A stretch of 55,674 nucleotides of DNA from Shewanella salipaludis (GCF_012911865.1 NZ_JAAXYH010000019.1:1-55674), one strand, 5' to 3'. Positions 22,816 through 34,100 are shown, numbered from the stretch's first letter. A program made the numbers and translations. The notes: generated by a model not told the origin, from the sequence alone.

Positions 22816-25413
22816 TTAGACAGCTGACTGGAAGATGACTTCCTCGGCTTTCTTGGTGTAGGACTCTATCTGGTCGAAGTTCAGGTAACGGTAAGTGTCG
22901 GCTGCAGTGGCATCCAACTCTTTGGCGTATTCCTGATACTCTTCAGGTGATGGCAGACGTCCCAACAGGGCTGCCACGGCCGCCAACTCGGCAGAAGCCA
23001 AATAGACGTTGGCACCTGTGCCCAGACGGTTAGGGAAGTTACGGGTCGAAGTAGAAACCACGGTCGCACCTTCGGCTACCCTTGCCTGGTTACCCATGCA
23101 CAGTGAACAACCTGGGATCTCGATGCGGGCACCGACACGACCGAAGATCGCATAGTAACCTTCTTCGGTCAGTTGATCTCTGTCCATCTTGGTCGGTGGC
23201 GCTATCCACAGACGGGTCGGCAGTGTCTTGGCAAATTTGTCCAGCATCTTACCCGTCGCGCGGAAGTGACCTATGTTGGTCATACAAGAACCGACGAACA
23301 CTTCGTCAATCTTGGTCTGGGCAACGGAAGACAGGAGTACCGCATCGTCCGGATCGTTGGGGGCACACAGTATGGGCTCCTTGATCTCGTTCAGGTCGAT
23401 TTCGATCACGGCTGCGTATTCGGCATCCTTATCGGCACTCATCAGCTCAGGGTTGGCCAGCCACTCTTCCATGCCCTTGATACGACGTTCTATGGTGCGA
23501 CGATCACCGTAACCTTCGGCGATCATCCACTTGAGCATGATGATGTTCGAGTTCAGGTATTCGATGATAGGTTCTTTGTCCAGCTTGATGGTACAGCCGG
23601 CGGCGGAGCGTTCGGCAGAAGCATCCGACAGTTCGAACGCCTGCTCGACCTTCAGAGATTCCAGGCCTTCGATTTCCAGTACGCGGCCGGAGAAGATGTT
23701 GACCTTGCCCTTCTTCTCAACGGTCAGCAGACCCTGCTCGATCGCCTTCAATGGGATGGCATGCACCAGATCACGCAGTGTGATACCGGGTTGCATCTCA
23801 CCCTTGAAGCGCACCAATACAGACTCAGGCATGTCCAGCGGCATGACGCCTGTGGCGGCGGCGAAGGCCACCAGGCCTGAACCGGCTGGGAAAGAGATAC
23901 CTATAGGGAAACGGGTGTGAGAGTCACCACCTGTACCTACAGTATCGGGCAGCAGCATGCGGTTCAGCCAGGAATGGATGACGCCGTCGCCCGGACGCAG
24001 AGACACACCGCCACGGTTCATGATGAAGTCCGGCAGGGTGTGGTGGGTATTCACATCGATAGGCTTGGGATAAGCGGCGGTGTGACAGAAAGACTGCATG
24101 GTCAAGTCTGCGCTGAAACCTAAACAGGCCAGGTCTTTCAGCTCGTCACGTGTCATGGGACCCGTAGTGTCCTGTGAACCCACGGAGGTCATCTTGGGTT
24201 CGCAATATTGACCGGGACGGACACCGGCGACGCCACAGGCCTTGCCGACCATCTTCTGTGCCAGGGTATAACCCTTGCCGGTATCGGCGACATCTTGTGA
24301 ACGCACGAATACCTCAGACACGCCCAGCCCCAGGACTTCACGGGCCTTGTCGGTCAGACCGCGGCCAATGATCAGCGGAATACGACCACCGGCACGGACT
24401 TCATCCAGCAAGACTTCCGTCTTCAGGCTGAACTCAGAGATGACTTCGTCGCTGTCATGACGTGTGACTTTGCCTGCGTATGGGTAGATGTCGATCACAT
24501 CGCCCATTTCCATCTTGCCAACGTCCAGCTCGATTGGCAATGCACCCGCATCTTCCATGGTGTTGAAGAAGATGGGCGCTATCTTGCCGCCCAGGCAGAA
24601 ACCGCCGGCGCGCTTGTTGGGCACGAAGGGGATGTCATCGCCCATGAACCACAACACCGAGTTGGTGGCCGACTTGCGCGATGAACCCGTACCTACCACG
24701 TCACCCACGTAAACCAGTGGGAAACCTTGGGTTTTCAAGGCTTCGATCTTCTTGATTGGGCCGACAGAGCCGGCAACATCGGGTTCGATACCGTCGCGGG
24801 CATTTTTCAGCATCGCCAGTGCATGCAATGGAATGTCGGGACGTGACCAGGCATCGGGGGCCGGTGACAGATCGTCTGTGTTGGTTTCGCCCGATACCTT
24901 GAATACTGTCAAGGAAACCTTATCGGCCAGCTTGGGACGGCTCAGGTACCAATCTGCGTTGGCCCAGGACTCAACCACTTGCTTGGCAGATGCGTTGCCT
25001 GCTTGCATCTTCTCGACCACATCGTGGAAAGAATCAAACATCAGCAGGGTATGCGACAGGGCCTTGACTGCCAATGGGGCCAGCGCAGGGTTATCCAGCT
25101 GAGCGATCAAGGGCTCTATGTTGTAGCCGCCCTGCATTGTGCCCAGCAACTCTGTGGCACGCTCGGCAGACAAAATGGGTGACGTCACAGTGCCTTTGGC
25201 AACCGCGTCCAGGAAGGCCGCTTTCACATAGGCGGCTTCATCGACACCCGGGGGAATTCGATTTTCAAGCAGGTCGAGGACGAATGCCTCTTCACCTGCC
25301 GGTGGAGTTTGTACCAACTTAACCAGTTCAGCCACTTGATGTGCATCCAATGGCTTAGGGACTACGCCCTCTGCAGCACGCTCTGCGACGTGTTTACGAT
25401 ATGCTTCTAGCAC
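22816..25413 (-). CDS. acnB: Aconitate hydratase B
   Basis: An 865-residue TCA-cycle enzyme (citrate to isocitrate, also 2-methylisocitrate dehydration) with a [4Fe-4S] cluster. The start is the GTG at 25413 (VLEAYRKHVAERAAEG), with AGAGGA eight bases before it; upstream in-frame sequence is not family-like. The N-terminal HEAT-like domain is followed by the swivel domain (TGETNTDDLSPAPDAWSRPD) and catalytic domains. Cluster-ligand contexts are SCMTNIGHF and PGCSLCMGNQ; SFCHTAAYPKP and the Ser/Arg-rich GSQDTTGPMTRDELK block are conserved. Length equals E. coli AcnB. It is transcribed alone, with about 450 bp of upstream sequence shared with hxpB. Confidence 0.97.
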   Translation of the reverse strand: MLEAYRKHVAERAAEGVVPKPLDAHQVAELVKLVQTPPAGEEAFVLDLLENRIPPGVDEAAYVKAAFLDAVAKGTVTSPILSAERATELLGTMQGGYNIEPLIAQLDNPALAPLAVKALSHTLLMFDSFHDVVEKMQAGNASAKQVVESWANADWYLSRPKLADKVSLTVFKVSGETNTDDLSPAPDAWSRPDIPLHALAMLKNARDGIEPDVAGSVGPIKKIEALKTQGFPLVYVGDVVGTGSSRKSATNSVLWFMGDDIPFVPNKRAGGFCLGGKIAPIFFNTMEDAGALPIELDVGKMEMGDVIDIYPYAGKVTRHDSDEVISEFSLKTEVLLDEVRAGGRIPLIIGRGLTDKAREVLGLGVSEVFVRSQDVADTGKGYTLAQKMVGKACGVAGVRPGQYCEPKMTSVGSQDTTGPMTRDELKDLACLGFSADLTMQSFCHTAAYPKPIDVNTHHTLPDFIMNRGGVSLRPGDGVIHSWLNRMLLPDTVGTGGDSHTRFPIGISFPAGSGLVAFAAATGVMPLDMPESVLVRFKGEMQPGITLRDLVHAIPLKAIEQGLLTVEKKGKVNIFSGRVLEIEGLESLKVEQAFELSDASAERSAAGCTIKLDKEPIIEYLNSNIIMLKWMIAEGYGDRRTIERRIKGMEEWLANPELMSADKDAEYAAVIEIDLNEIKEPILCAPNDPDDAVLLSSVAQTKIDEVFVGSCMTNIGHFRATGKMLDKFAKTLPTRLWIAPPTKMDRDQLTEEGYYAIFGRVGARIEIPGCSLCMGNQARVAEGATVVSTSTRNFPNRLGTGANVYLASAELAAVAALLGRLPSPEEYQEYAKELDATAADTYRYLNFDQIESYTKKAEEVIFQSAV

Positions 25414-25867
25414 GGCAACATTCCTCTTTGTTTGGCGCTCTAACAACGAAACTGCACGTCTTCTCAATTGAAGCTGACAGTCCGACAGGCTCGACCCGTA
25501 ATTCCGCCCTGCAGTATACACCAGCTTTGCAAAAGTATGAATCGGGTCACACTCGGGCCGGGTGCGAAATAAAGCTCAAATCCGGCGGGGTGCGTCAGGA
25601 TAGGCTATCGCTGAAACGGTTGAAATTAGACGATAGTTTGAATCAGACTTAAAAACACAATAATACAGTCACTTAAATAGCAAGCCTGGATTTAAAACCA
25701 AACAGCTATCACAGACTTGTGACACTGTGATGTGCTTGAAAAAAAGTCCATCGGCTCAGTTATTACTTTAAAGATAGGGCCCCCAAGCCTAGAATCGGCA
25801 ATCGAGCCTGACCCGGATCCATGCCTGTGTCCGTTTTTTTATCCGGGTCCAACCCGCAGGAGTCCCA
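25414..25867. other. Divergent acnB/hxpB regulatory region
   Basis: 454 bp with no supported gene. It must contain both promoters. A dyad-rich stretch at about 25707-25735 (ATCACAGACTTGTGACACTG) is suggestive of a regulator site, but the half-sites do not have CRP spacing. A GCAGGAG site precedes hxpB. Confidence 0.45.
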
Positions 25868-26527
25868 ATGACAGCCCCACAAATTCAAGCCGTTATCTTC
25901 GACATGGACGGCATACTGATAGATTCCGAGCCCGTTTGGCAGATAGCCGAGCATAGGGTGCTGCAGAGCCTGGGTCTGCCCATCAACTTCGACGACGCGC
26001 TGCAGACCACAGGGCTGAGGATAGATCAAGTGGTCGGCTACTGGTACCAGAGGTTTCCGTGGGAGAACTATGACAATGCCGCCGTCGCCAAGGCGATCGT
26101 CGATAGCGTCGTCAGCCATATCGAACGCCATGGAGCCCCCATGACGGGCGTCATGGAAGCCCTGGAACACTGCCGTGCCAGCGGTCTCAGGATAGGCCTG
26201 GCGACCTCCTCCTCCCATGCGCTGGTGGATGCCGTGCTGGGCAAACTGCAGATAGGCGACTATTTCGACGCCGTTGAATCCGCCCAAGACTTGGCCTACG
26301 GTAAGCCTCACCCAGAGGTGTATCTCAACTGTGCCCATGCCCTGGGGATAACGCCGACCTCTTGCCTGGCGATCGAAGACTCCTTTAACGGCCTGATCGC
26401 CGCCCGCGCCGCCAACATGCAGACCCTGGTCATTCCCGCGGCCTCGCAGCGCCACCAAGCCCAATGGGTCATAGCCCACAGCCAGGCCGACAATTTGCTG
26501 GCCCTGCCAGGCCTGCTGGCCAAGTAA
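25868..26527 (+). CDS. hxpB: HAD-family hexitol/sugar-phosphate phosphatase
   Basis: A 219-residue HAD hydrolase closest to E. coli HxpB (YniC), which dephosphorylates 2-deoxyglucose-6-phosphate and hexitol phosphates. Motif I is FDMDGILIDSEP (nucleophile Asp15 and acid/base Asp17 as counted from the ATG), motif II is LATSSS, the lysine is in YGKPHPEVYL, and motif IV is AIEDSFNGLIAARAA. The helical cap between motifs I and II has the LGLP and WYQRFPW segments of this subgroup. GCAGGAG precedes the ATG. It is monocistronic with its own terminator. Exact substrate range cannot be told from sequence. Confidence 0.85.
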   Translation: MTAPQIQAVIFDMDGILIDSEPVWQIAEHRVLQSLGLPINFDDALQTTGLRIDQVVGYWYQRFPWENYDNAAVAKAIVDSVVSHIERHGAPMTGVMEALEHCRASGLRIGLATSSSHALVDAVLGKLQIGDYFDAVESAQDLAYGKPHPEVYLNCAHALGITPTSCLAIEDSFNGLIAARAANMQTLVIPAASQRHQAQWVIAHSQADNLLALPGLLAK

Positions 26528-26541
26528 CAAGTAACAAGTAA
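26522..26541. repeat. 7-bp tandem repeat spanning the hxpB stop codon
   Basis: AAGTAAC, AAGTAAC, AAGTAA in tandem; the first copy contains the last codon and the TAA stop of hxpB. Confidence 0.9.
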
Positions 26542-26568
26542 TCAGCCGGGCTTAGCCAAGCCGCCAAT

Positions 26569-26598
26569 AAAAAAGCCAGACACGAGTCTGGCTTGTTT
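26569..26598. terminator. Terminator between hxpB and the M13 peptidase gene
   Basis: A 9-bp stem AAGCCAGAC, ACGA loop, GTCTGGCTT, with flanking A and T runs, between convergent genes. Confidence 0.88.
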
Positions 26599-26634
26599 AT
26601 TTCCCTATGCCCAATACCCGGGCCTAGGTGCGGC

Positions 26635-28677
26635 TTACCAGATCTTCACCCTGTCTTCCGGCGCCAAAAACATCTTATCACCCGCCTTCATCCCGAACGC
26701 CTCATAGAAGGCCTCTATGTTGCGTGGCGTCGCCATGGCACGGTAGTGGCTCGGCGAGTGCGGATCCGTCAGCAGACGCCGTCCCAATTCCTCCTCACGA
26801 TAATTACGGCGCCACACCTGTGACCAACCGACAAAGAGTCGCTGATCGCCGCTTAAGCCGTCGATGACAGGCGCAGCCTTGCCATTGAGGCTCAGATGAT
26901 AGGAACGGGCGGCGACCGTCAGGCCACCCAAGTCACCGATATTCTCACCCAAGGTCAAAGCCCCGTTGACGAATTTGCCCGGCAGGGCTTCGAAGGCCGA
27001 GTATTGTGCCGCCAGCTGGGCACCGCGCTTCTGGAACTCTTCCCTGTCCTTATCCGACCACCAGTCGCGCAGGTTGCCATCGCCATCGTACTTGGCACCC
27101 TGATCGTCGAAGCCATGACTGATCTCGTGGCCTATCACTGCGCCTATGCCGCCATAGTTGACCGCATCGTCGGCATCCATGTTGAAGAACGGCGGTTGCA
27201 ATATCGCAGCCGGGAAGACGATTTCATTCTTCACCGGACTATAATAGGCGTTGACCGTCTGCGGCGTCATGCCCCATTCGCTCTTGTCTATCGGCTGCCC
27301 CAGCTTGCCGAGCATATCGGCATATTCGAATCTGGCGTAGCGCATATAGTTGCCCACCAGCTCATTGGGTTTTATCTCCAGGGCCGAATAATCCTTCCAC
27401 TTGTCCGGATAGCCTATCTTGTAGGTGAACTTGGACAATTTTTCCTGGGCCGCGATCTTGGTCTCCGGGGTCATCCACTCCAACTCATTGATGCTGACTT
27501 CGAAGCCCTTGATCAGGTTCTTGATCATGGTCTCCATGCGCGCCTTGGCCTGCGGCTTGAAGTTCTGCTTGACGTATTGCTCGCCCACCAGCTCACCTAT
27601 GACCTGATCCGCGGCATCCACGGCCTTCTTCCAACGGGGTTTCTGCGCTTCAATTCCCATCAGTGTCTTGCTGTGGAAGGCAAAGTTCAGATCGACGAAA
27701 TTCTTGCTCAGCAGCTCCGAGTAGCTGTCGACCAGGTGAAAGGCCAGATAGTCCTGCCAGGCCGTGACCGGGAAGCGCTCGAAGCCGGCCCCCAGTTTCT
27801 CGAAATAAGATGGCTGGCGCACTATGATGTCGCTGGCCTTGCCATCCAGACCGGCACTGGCGGCAAACTTGTCGAAATCAAACTTGCCGCTCAGGCGTTG
27901 CAGCTCGGCACGGCTCAGCTTGTTGTAGCTCTTGTTGGCGTCGCGGGTTTCGACCCGGCTCCACTGACTCTGGGCGATAAAATGCTCTATCTTGGCGACA
28001 TTGGCCGCGGCGCGACCGGCATCCTGATAACCGGCCTGGGTCATCAGCTCTTCGACATACTTGGCCAAGGCGTCACGAGTGGCGCTGAACTTGGCATCCT
28101 CTTGAAGATAATAATCCCTGTCCGGCAAGGTTAACCCCGACTGACTGAGATACACCCCGTACTGACTGGAGTTCTTGGCGTCGTTGTTGACGTAGAACGC
28201 CAGGGGAATACTGCTGCCGGCTGTGAGCAGGCTGCCCATGACACCGGCAACATCGGCATAGCTCTTCACCGCCGCTATGCTGTCGAGCTGTGGCTTCAGG
28301 GGGCTGATGCCCAATGGTTCCAGCGCGTCTGTGTTCATGTAGCTGGCGTAGAAATCGCCGATTTTCTGCTCGTTGGAACCCATGGCTTTATTGGGCTTTG
28401 CCGCCGCTGCGTCGATGATTTTTTTCAGCGCATCCTGGCTCCGCTCATATAACACAGAGAAGGCGCCATAGTTGGATTTATCCGCGGGTATGGGCGTATT
28501 GGCCAACCACTTGCCGTTGACGCTGTAATAGAAGTCATCCTGATGCCTGACACTGGCATCGAAATTGTCCTTTTCTATGCCGGAAACCACGCCGGCTTCG
28601 ACGACAGGCTCGCTGCTGCAAGCCGCCAGTCCCAGGCTTAAGGCGATAGTTATTGCCAGTGAGCTTACACTTTTCAT
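26635..28677 (-). CDS. M13-family (PepO/neprilysin-like) zinc metallopeptidase lipoprotein
   Basis: A 680-residue exported oligopeptidase. The start at 28677 (MKSVSSLAITIALSLGLAAC) gives a signal peptide with lipobox LAAC; in-frame sequence upstream is less likely, and GGACGAG precedes this ATG. The M13 N-terminal domain begins QDDFYYSVNGKWLANTPIPADKS (key: NGKW). The catalytic domain carries NAYYSPVKNEIVFPAAILQ, the zinc motif HEISH in GHEISHGFDDQGA, the third ligand in GENIGDLGG, and the usual C-terminal tryptophan, here KIW. It probably degrades small peptides in the periplasm or at the envelope. It stands alone. Confidence 0.93.
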   Translation of the reverse strand: MKSVSSLAITIALSLGLAACSSEPVVEAGVVSGIEKDNFDASVRHQDDFYYSVNGKWLANTPIPADKSNYGAFSVLYERSQDALKKIIDAAAAKPNKAMGSNEQKIGDFYASYMNTDALEPLGISPLKPQLDSIAAVKSYADVAGVMGSLLTAGSSIPLAFYVNNDAKNSSQYGVYLSQSGLTLPDRDYYLQEDAKFSATRDALAKYVEELMTQAGYQDAGRAAANVAKIEHFIAQSQWSRVETRDANKSYNKLSRAELQRLSGKFDFDKFAASAGLDGKASDIIVRQPSYFEKLGAGFERFPVTAWQDYLAFHLVDSYSELLSKNFVDLNFAFHSKTLMGIEAQKPRWKKAVDAADQVIGELVGEQYVKQNFKPQAKARMETMIKNLIKGFEVSINELEWMTPETKIAAQEKLSKFTYKIGYPDKWKDYSALEIKPNELVGNYMRYARFEYADMLGKLGQPIDKSEWGMTPQTVNAYYSPVKNEIVFPAAILQPPFFNMDADDAVNYGGIGAVIGHEISHGFDDQGAKYDGDGNLRDWWSDKDREEFQKRGAQLAAQYSAFEALPGKFVNGALTLGENIGDLGGLTVAARSYHLSLNGKAAPVIDGLSGDQRLFVGWSQVWRRNYREEELGRRLLTDPHSPSHYRAMATPRNIEAFYEAFGMKAGDKMFLAPEDRVKIW

Positions 28678-28824
28678 TCTCGTCCCCATTTTGTCTCTGT
28701 ATGGCGCTGCGATAATCCAGGTCGCTATCGTCAGCGGCGCTATCATTTTTCCGGCCAAACCCTAGCACCCCAGCTTGCCTGGCTACAGCGGGATTTTGTA
28801 AAGGAATATGATCTCTGTCTGCGG

Positions 28825-31041
28825 TTAAAAATTCTTGCCCAGGAATAAATACACGGCATTCTCCCCCTCATCCGAGACACCAAACCCCAAGGCAGCCGGG
28901 CCGAGCGCCGTGTCTGTTCCCAGGAACAGGCTGCCGGAATAGATGAGTTCGGACAAATCGACCTTCTCATCCAGCTGCCAGACATTGCCCCCTTCGAGAC
29001 TGGCCCCCAGATACAGCGGAAACTCTGTCATGCCCAACACGTCCCGACCGAGATCGTATTGATAGATGAAGGCGCCGAAGACCTTATCCGGGCCGGCGAG
29101 TGAGTTTTTATGGTAACCGGACAAGTTGAGGAAACCGCCCAATTCGGCGAAGTTGACGGTAAAGTCACTGTCGGTGAGCATTCTGGTATAGGAGGCCTTG
29201 CCCACGAACGAGTGGCTGCCAACGCTGACCACACCTTTCCAATCGGCCACCACCTGATAGGAGTCGCCCGGCTCATAGTCGAACTCGCCCTCGCTGTAGC
29301 GCTCTTGGCGGTAGTACAAGGTGACATTGACCAAATTGCCCCGGGTGGGGAAGCTGATGCTGTCCAGGCTGTCGTAGCCAAATTTGAGGTAGCCGCCCCA
29401 GGACTTGAGTTCGAAATCATCTTCGAGAATAGCGTCGTTGGAGATGGTGCCCACCTCCCCTGTGACGCCCAGTTCGACTATCCCCTCCTCGACATAGTTA
29501 TAGCCCAGACCCAAGTCGAGCCTATGAGTGCTCTTATCCAGGGTGAACACCCGAGTGTTCGCGTCATACAAGACCCAATTCTTGAGTTCATACTGGTAAC
29601 GGCTGCGGCTGTAAAACTGCTGATCTCTATCCAGTGGCTGATAGAATTCTGTGCCCAGCATCTTCTCGAAACCCAGTTTCAATTCGTTGCGCCATTCGCC
29701 GCCATTATCGGTCAGATCCGTCATCACGAAAGCGGTATCCAGGGACACGGACGAGTCCAGGGTAAAGTCGTCCTCCCAGTTGAAGCCCAGCTGGAAATAA
29801 TTGGGTCCCCAGGATTTGGCCTTGGTGGTTAAGGTCAAGACCCGGCCGGCGGCGGTATCCTTGAACTCGGCGTCGATACGCTCGAACTTGTTCAGCGAAT
29901 AGATACGGTTAATTGCCTCGTTCAGCTGCGCCTTGCCGACGACCTCCCCCTCATGCAGGCCGAGCGTTTCCCTGAGCAGGCTCTCGCTCACCTTGGACTG
30001 GTTGTCGAAGGCGATTTGCACTAGCGGCCGCGCGACCTCATCGCGCCACACCCGGCTGCGATGGATCTTGTCCTGGGTATATTGGGCATATTCGACCGCG
30101 CCTATGGACAGGGCCTGCAACTTGGGCAATTGCGCCTCGGTCGCTTCTCTGCCGAGTGCCAAGGCCTGGGGCATCAGGCTGAAGTCTGTGGTGCTGAGAC
30201 CATCTATGGAGGGACGAATGAGGATGTCATCCTCGGTCAGCAAGGCTTTCTGGCGCTCAGTGCTGGCGTTGGTCAAGATGGTGGACAGCTGATCCAACAC
30301 TGCCAGGGTGCCGTTGAGCTTGTCCTTCTCTACCAGAGGCGAACCTATGTCGACGGCGATGATGATGTCCGCCCCCATGGCCTTGACCACGTCCACCGGC
30401 ATGTTGTTGGCTATGCCGCCATCCACCAGCAATTTATCATCTATCAAGGCCGGCTGCAGTGCCCCAGGCACTGTCGCCGAGGCCTGCATCGCCTGCACCA
30501 GGCTGCCGTTGCCCAGCACCACGGCCAGGCTGGTTTCGAGATCCGTCGCTACCGCGCGGTAGGGGATCGCCAATTGATCGAAGTCGCCAAACTGCTCGAC
30601 CAGATCCGTGGAGTCGCGCAATAACTGCGACATGGTCTGGCCCCGCAGCAGGCCACTCGGGGTCTGCACTGCACCGTCGCGATAACCCAGATTGAGGGGG
30701 ATATTATACTGATCCCGCTGGACCTTATCCCTATAGCTCAGCTCTTGCCTGGGGATAGTATCCGAGTAACCGCTGGACCAGTCGGCATGCATCATTATGA
30801 CTTCGACCTCAGCGGCGCTGTATCCCAGGGCATACATGCCGGCCACATAGGCACCTATGCTGGTGCCTGCGATATAGTCCACGGGAATATGATGCTCTTC
30901 CAGGACCCTGAGCACCCCAAGATGGGCCGCCCCCTTGGCACCGCCACCACTGAGCACCAGGCCAATCTTTGGCCGCTCTGCCGCAGCCAGGTTGGCCGTT
31001 ACCAGCGCGAGCAAGAGTAGAACGAGAGATCTGGGCAGCAT
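28825..31041 (-). CDS. Patatin-like phospholipase fused to a surface-antigen beta-barrel (type Vd-like)
   Basis: A 738-residue outer-membrane protein. After a signal peptide (cut near AAAERP, residue 22) comes a patatin domain with oxyanion motif GGGAKG (32-37), nucleophile Ser61 in GTSIG and catalytic Asp207 in DGG. A POTRA-like segment (about 325-400, EGEVVGKAQLNEAINRIYSLNKFERIDAEF) leads into a C-terminal D15/BamA-type barrel of about 330 residues ending in Phe (AVYLFLGKNF), the usual barrel terminus. This order matches PlpD-type Vd autotransporters, in which the lipase is exported through its own barrel. PlpD itself releases its passenger; whether this one is cleaved is unknown. It is monocistronic. 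Confidence 0.9.
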   Translation of the reverse strand: MLPRSLVLLLLALVTANLAAAERPKIGLVLSGGGAKGAAHLGVLRVLEEHHIPVDYIAGTSIGAYVAGMYALGYSAAEVEVIMMHADWSSGYSDTIPRQELSYRDKVQRDQYNIPLNLGYRDGAVQTPSGLLRGQTMSQLLRDSTDLVEQFGDFDQLAIPYRAVATDLETSLAVVLGNGSLVQAMQASATVPGALQPALIDDKLLVDGGIANNMPVDVVKAMGADIIIAVDIGSPLVEKDKLNGTLAVLDQLSTILTNASTERQKALLTEDDILIRPSIDGLSTTDFSLMPQALALGREATEAQLPKLQALSIGAVEYAQYTQDKIHRSRVWRDEVARPLVQIAFDNQSKVSESLLRETLGLHEGEVVGKAQLNEAINRIYSLNKFERIDAEFKDTAAGRVLTLTTKAKSWGPNYFQLGFNWEDDFTLDSSVSLDTAFVMTDLTDNGGEWRNELKLGFEKMLGTEFYQPLDRDQQFYSRSRYQYELKNWVLYDANTRVFTLDKSTHRLDLGLGYNYVEEGIVELGVTGEVGTISNDAILEDDFELKSWGGYLKFGYDSLDSISFPTRGNLVNVTLYYRQERYSEGEFDYEPGDSYQVVADWKGVVSVGSHSFVGKASYTRMLTDSDFTVNFAELGGFLNLSGYHKNSLAGPDKVFGAFIYQYDLGRDVLGMTEFPLYLGASLEGGNVWQLDEKVDLSELIYSGSLFLGTDTALGPAALGFGVSDEGENAVYLFLGKNF

Positions 31042-31138
31042 AGGAAGTATTCTTTGGCTCTAGGTGTAAAATTGACCACATTCTAACAAAGAAAATGCCC
31101 CTTAGATAAATTCTTGTTATTTAGTGGTCCTTTAGCCA

Positions 31139-34100
31139 TCACTCCAGTGACAGCGAGGTCCCGGTATCACTCAAACAGGGCAGCAAACCTAAGTAGGCGT
31201 CCATCTCATGCAGCGGCATGGGTTTGGCAAAATAATACCCCTGGATCACATAACAGCCCCGACCGAATACTTGCTCCAATTGTTCGACTGTTTCTATGCC
31301 TTCGGCCACCACATTGAGTTTAAGGTTACGCGCCAATTCTATGATACTGCTGACTATGGCCTGATCCGCCGCGTTGCTGGCGATGTCGATCAGGAAAGAT
31401 CTGTCGATCTTCAGGCTGTTCACCTCGAAGTGACGCAGATAGGCCAGAGATGAATAGCCGGTCCCGAAGTCGTCTATGGCCACATCTATCCCCAGCACCT
31501 TCAATTGTTTCAGGTGAGACTTGGCCACATGCAATTCCTTCATCAACACCCCTTCGGTAATTTCCAATGCCAGCACCCGGGGCGGGATCTGAGTCTCATG
31601 CAGGACCTGTTTGACGCCATCGATAAAATCCGGTTGGCGGAAGTGTATCGCCGAAATATTGACCGACAACTTGAAGGGCTCGGAATACAACTTGCTCCAA
31701 CGGGCCCCGTGCAAGCAGGCCTGACGCAACACCCAGCTGTCGATATCGACTATGAGGCCACAGGCCTCGGCGACCTTGATGAAGACATCGGGCCTAATAT
31801 AGCCATCCTTGGGATGTTTCCATCTGAGCAGGGCTTCCATGCCCACCAGCTTGTCGTCGTTGACTACATCTATCTGTGGCTGGTAATAGAGCTCGAATTC
31901 TTCCCGCTCCAGCGCCTTGCGCAGATCCGCTTCCAGGCGCAGATGATACAGGGCTTCGGCGTTGCGTTCGGATGAATAATATTGAAAGTTGCCTCTGCCT
32001 TCATCCTTGGCATGATACATGGCCAGGTCGGCATTCTTGATCAACGCCTCCGGCTGCACCGCATCGTCCGGCCAGATGCTGATACCTATGCTGGTCGAGA
32101 GATAAAACTCACGCCCGAATAACTTGAATGGCGCCACTATCTGTTCCAGCAAGCGCTCGGCCAGATGATTGAGCCTATCCAGATCCCCGGCGTCACGCAC
32201 CAGGAGCACAAATTCATCCCCACCGAAGCGGCAAAGAACGTGCTTATCCGACATGCAGGACTGCAGGCGATTGGCCGCTTCCACCAGCAGGGCATCGCCC
32301 ATGCTATGGCCATAGGAATCGTTAACATGCTTGAACCTGTCCAGGTCCAGAAACAGCAACGCCAGCTTCTCATCGGTGCGCCGTGCCTTATCTATCGCCT
32401 GGGCGAGCCGGGTCGAAAATAAGCTGCGATTGGGCAAACCGGTCAGTACATCATAATTGGCCAAACGGCGCAGATCCGCTTCACTGCGTTTGCGCTCTGT
32501 GATATCTGAGAACACCACCACATAATGATGCTGCTTGCTGTGAGCCCCCTGCATGGTCGATACGTTCAGCCACACGGGGCAGCCGCGCTGGGCACCACAG
32601 AGCAGCTCGCGCTCACCCGTCCAGGAATTGGACTCTTGCAGCAAGGTGGCCACATCATCCTGCGCCTCCTTGGTGGCCGACATCAACTCGGAGAAATGCT
32701 TACCTTCCAAGGTTGCCGTGGCACAGTTGATGATGCGCCGCGCCGCGCTGTTGCTGACCTTGATCTTTTCATCGGCATCGAGGATCAACACCCCCTCTGA
32801 GGTATTCTCAAATGCCTGGGCCAACAGCTTGACATCATCTTCCAACTGACGCTGCTGGGTGATGTCGCTGTAGATACCCGCAACCCGCTCGACTTCCCCC
32901 GTGTCTTTATAGCGTGCAACGGGCCGGCCGCTCACCCTGAGCCAACGAGACTCGCCATCACTGCGCAGGATGCGGTACTCGACTTCAAATCTGTCCGACT
33001 CGCCGCTGAACATGGCTCGCCACTGGGTCAGCACCCGCTCCTTGTCCTCCGGGTAGATGGGAATGTCATCCAGGCCCATACTCACCTGCTGCAAGTAACC
33101 CAAGACCCCCGAGCTGTTGTCCATGAAGAAGATGCCGTCCCGCCACTCCCACAGATCCGAATCGCTGCCCTTGAGGGACTGTCGCAAACGATCGTCACTC
33201 TCGAGCAAGGCCAAATTCATGGTCTTGAATGCCGACACCTGCCGCTGGCGTATGACGAAAGAAGCCAGGATGACTAGGGTCGCAATCAACAACCAGATCC
33301 CCTTGAACCAACGCGACTGCCACCAATTTTCGGCGACAGCAAAAGAAAAGGAGTAAGGCTTGCTCAGCCAGATACCATTCTTCTTGCTCAGCAGCTCCAG
33401 GGTATAGTTGCCCGCAGCCAAACCCGAGACGTTGATCTGTGCCTGGCCCTGCAGCAAGAGGTAATTCCCGCCAAGGGGCTCTCCCGGGCGCCGCAAACGG
33501 TATTTCAGCTGCATGGGATTGGCGTCGAGATAGTCATGACTGGTGATCTGGAAGCTGATCATGCTCGCCCCTGGGCGCACCCTGGAAAGCTTCTCCGGCA
33601 ACAGCGCCACCTCGGTTTGCTCATCGTAGTAAACGGATACAGATTCCAGGAACACACTGTCATCGACGATACGATTGCTTAAGCCAGCGACATCCACCAG
33701 CATCAAACCATCGGGCGTTCCCAGGTACAAGTCGCCGGCGGCCGAGTAAAACACCGCGTCTTCATTCAATTCATCGGAAATGAAACCATCATCTTCGCCA
33801 AACATCGCCAGCTTGCCATCGCTCTTGCGCTGGCGAACTATGCCATTGGCGCAACCCACAACACGAAAATCTTCCGTCTGCTGCAGGAAATACACCGAGG
33901 GGCACTCCACCTGCCATTGCCGGTTCAGCTGGGTCAGCTCCCCGCTCTGTTGCTTGAACTCATACAGGCCGGTCTGAGCCGTGCCGAACCACAGGACGCC
34001 GGGGGAAACCTCGTCAATCTGATAGACCACAGGCACATGGGTTTCCGCGCCAAACACATCGAATCGGGAGTGAAACTTCCCGGCGTCGAGATAACCGAAC

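Noticed and set aside
25707..25735. CRP-like dyad before hxpB
   Set aside because: Half-sites are inverted relative to TGTGA-N6-TCACA and the spacing is wrong; not called as a CRP site.
26896..28134. 412-codon plus-strand frame
   Set aside because: Antisense to the M13 peptidase, which carries the HEISH motif and conserved ends.
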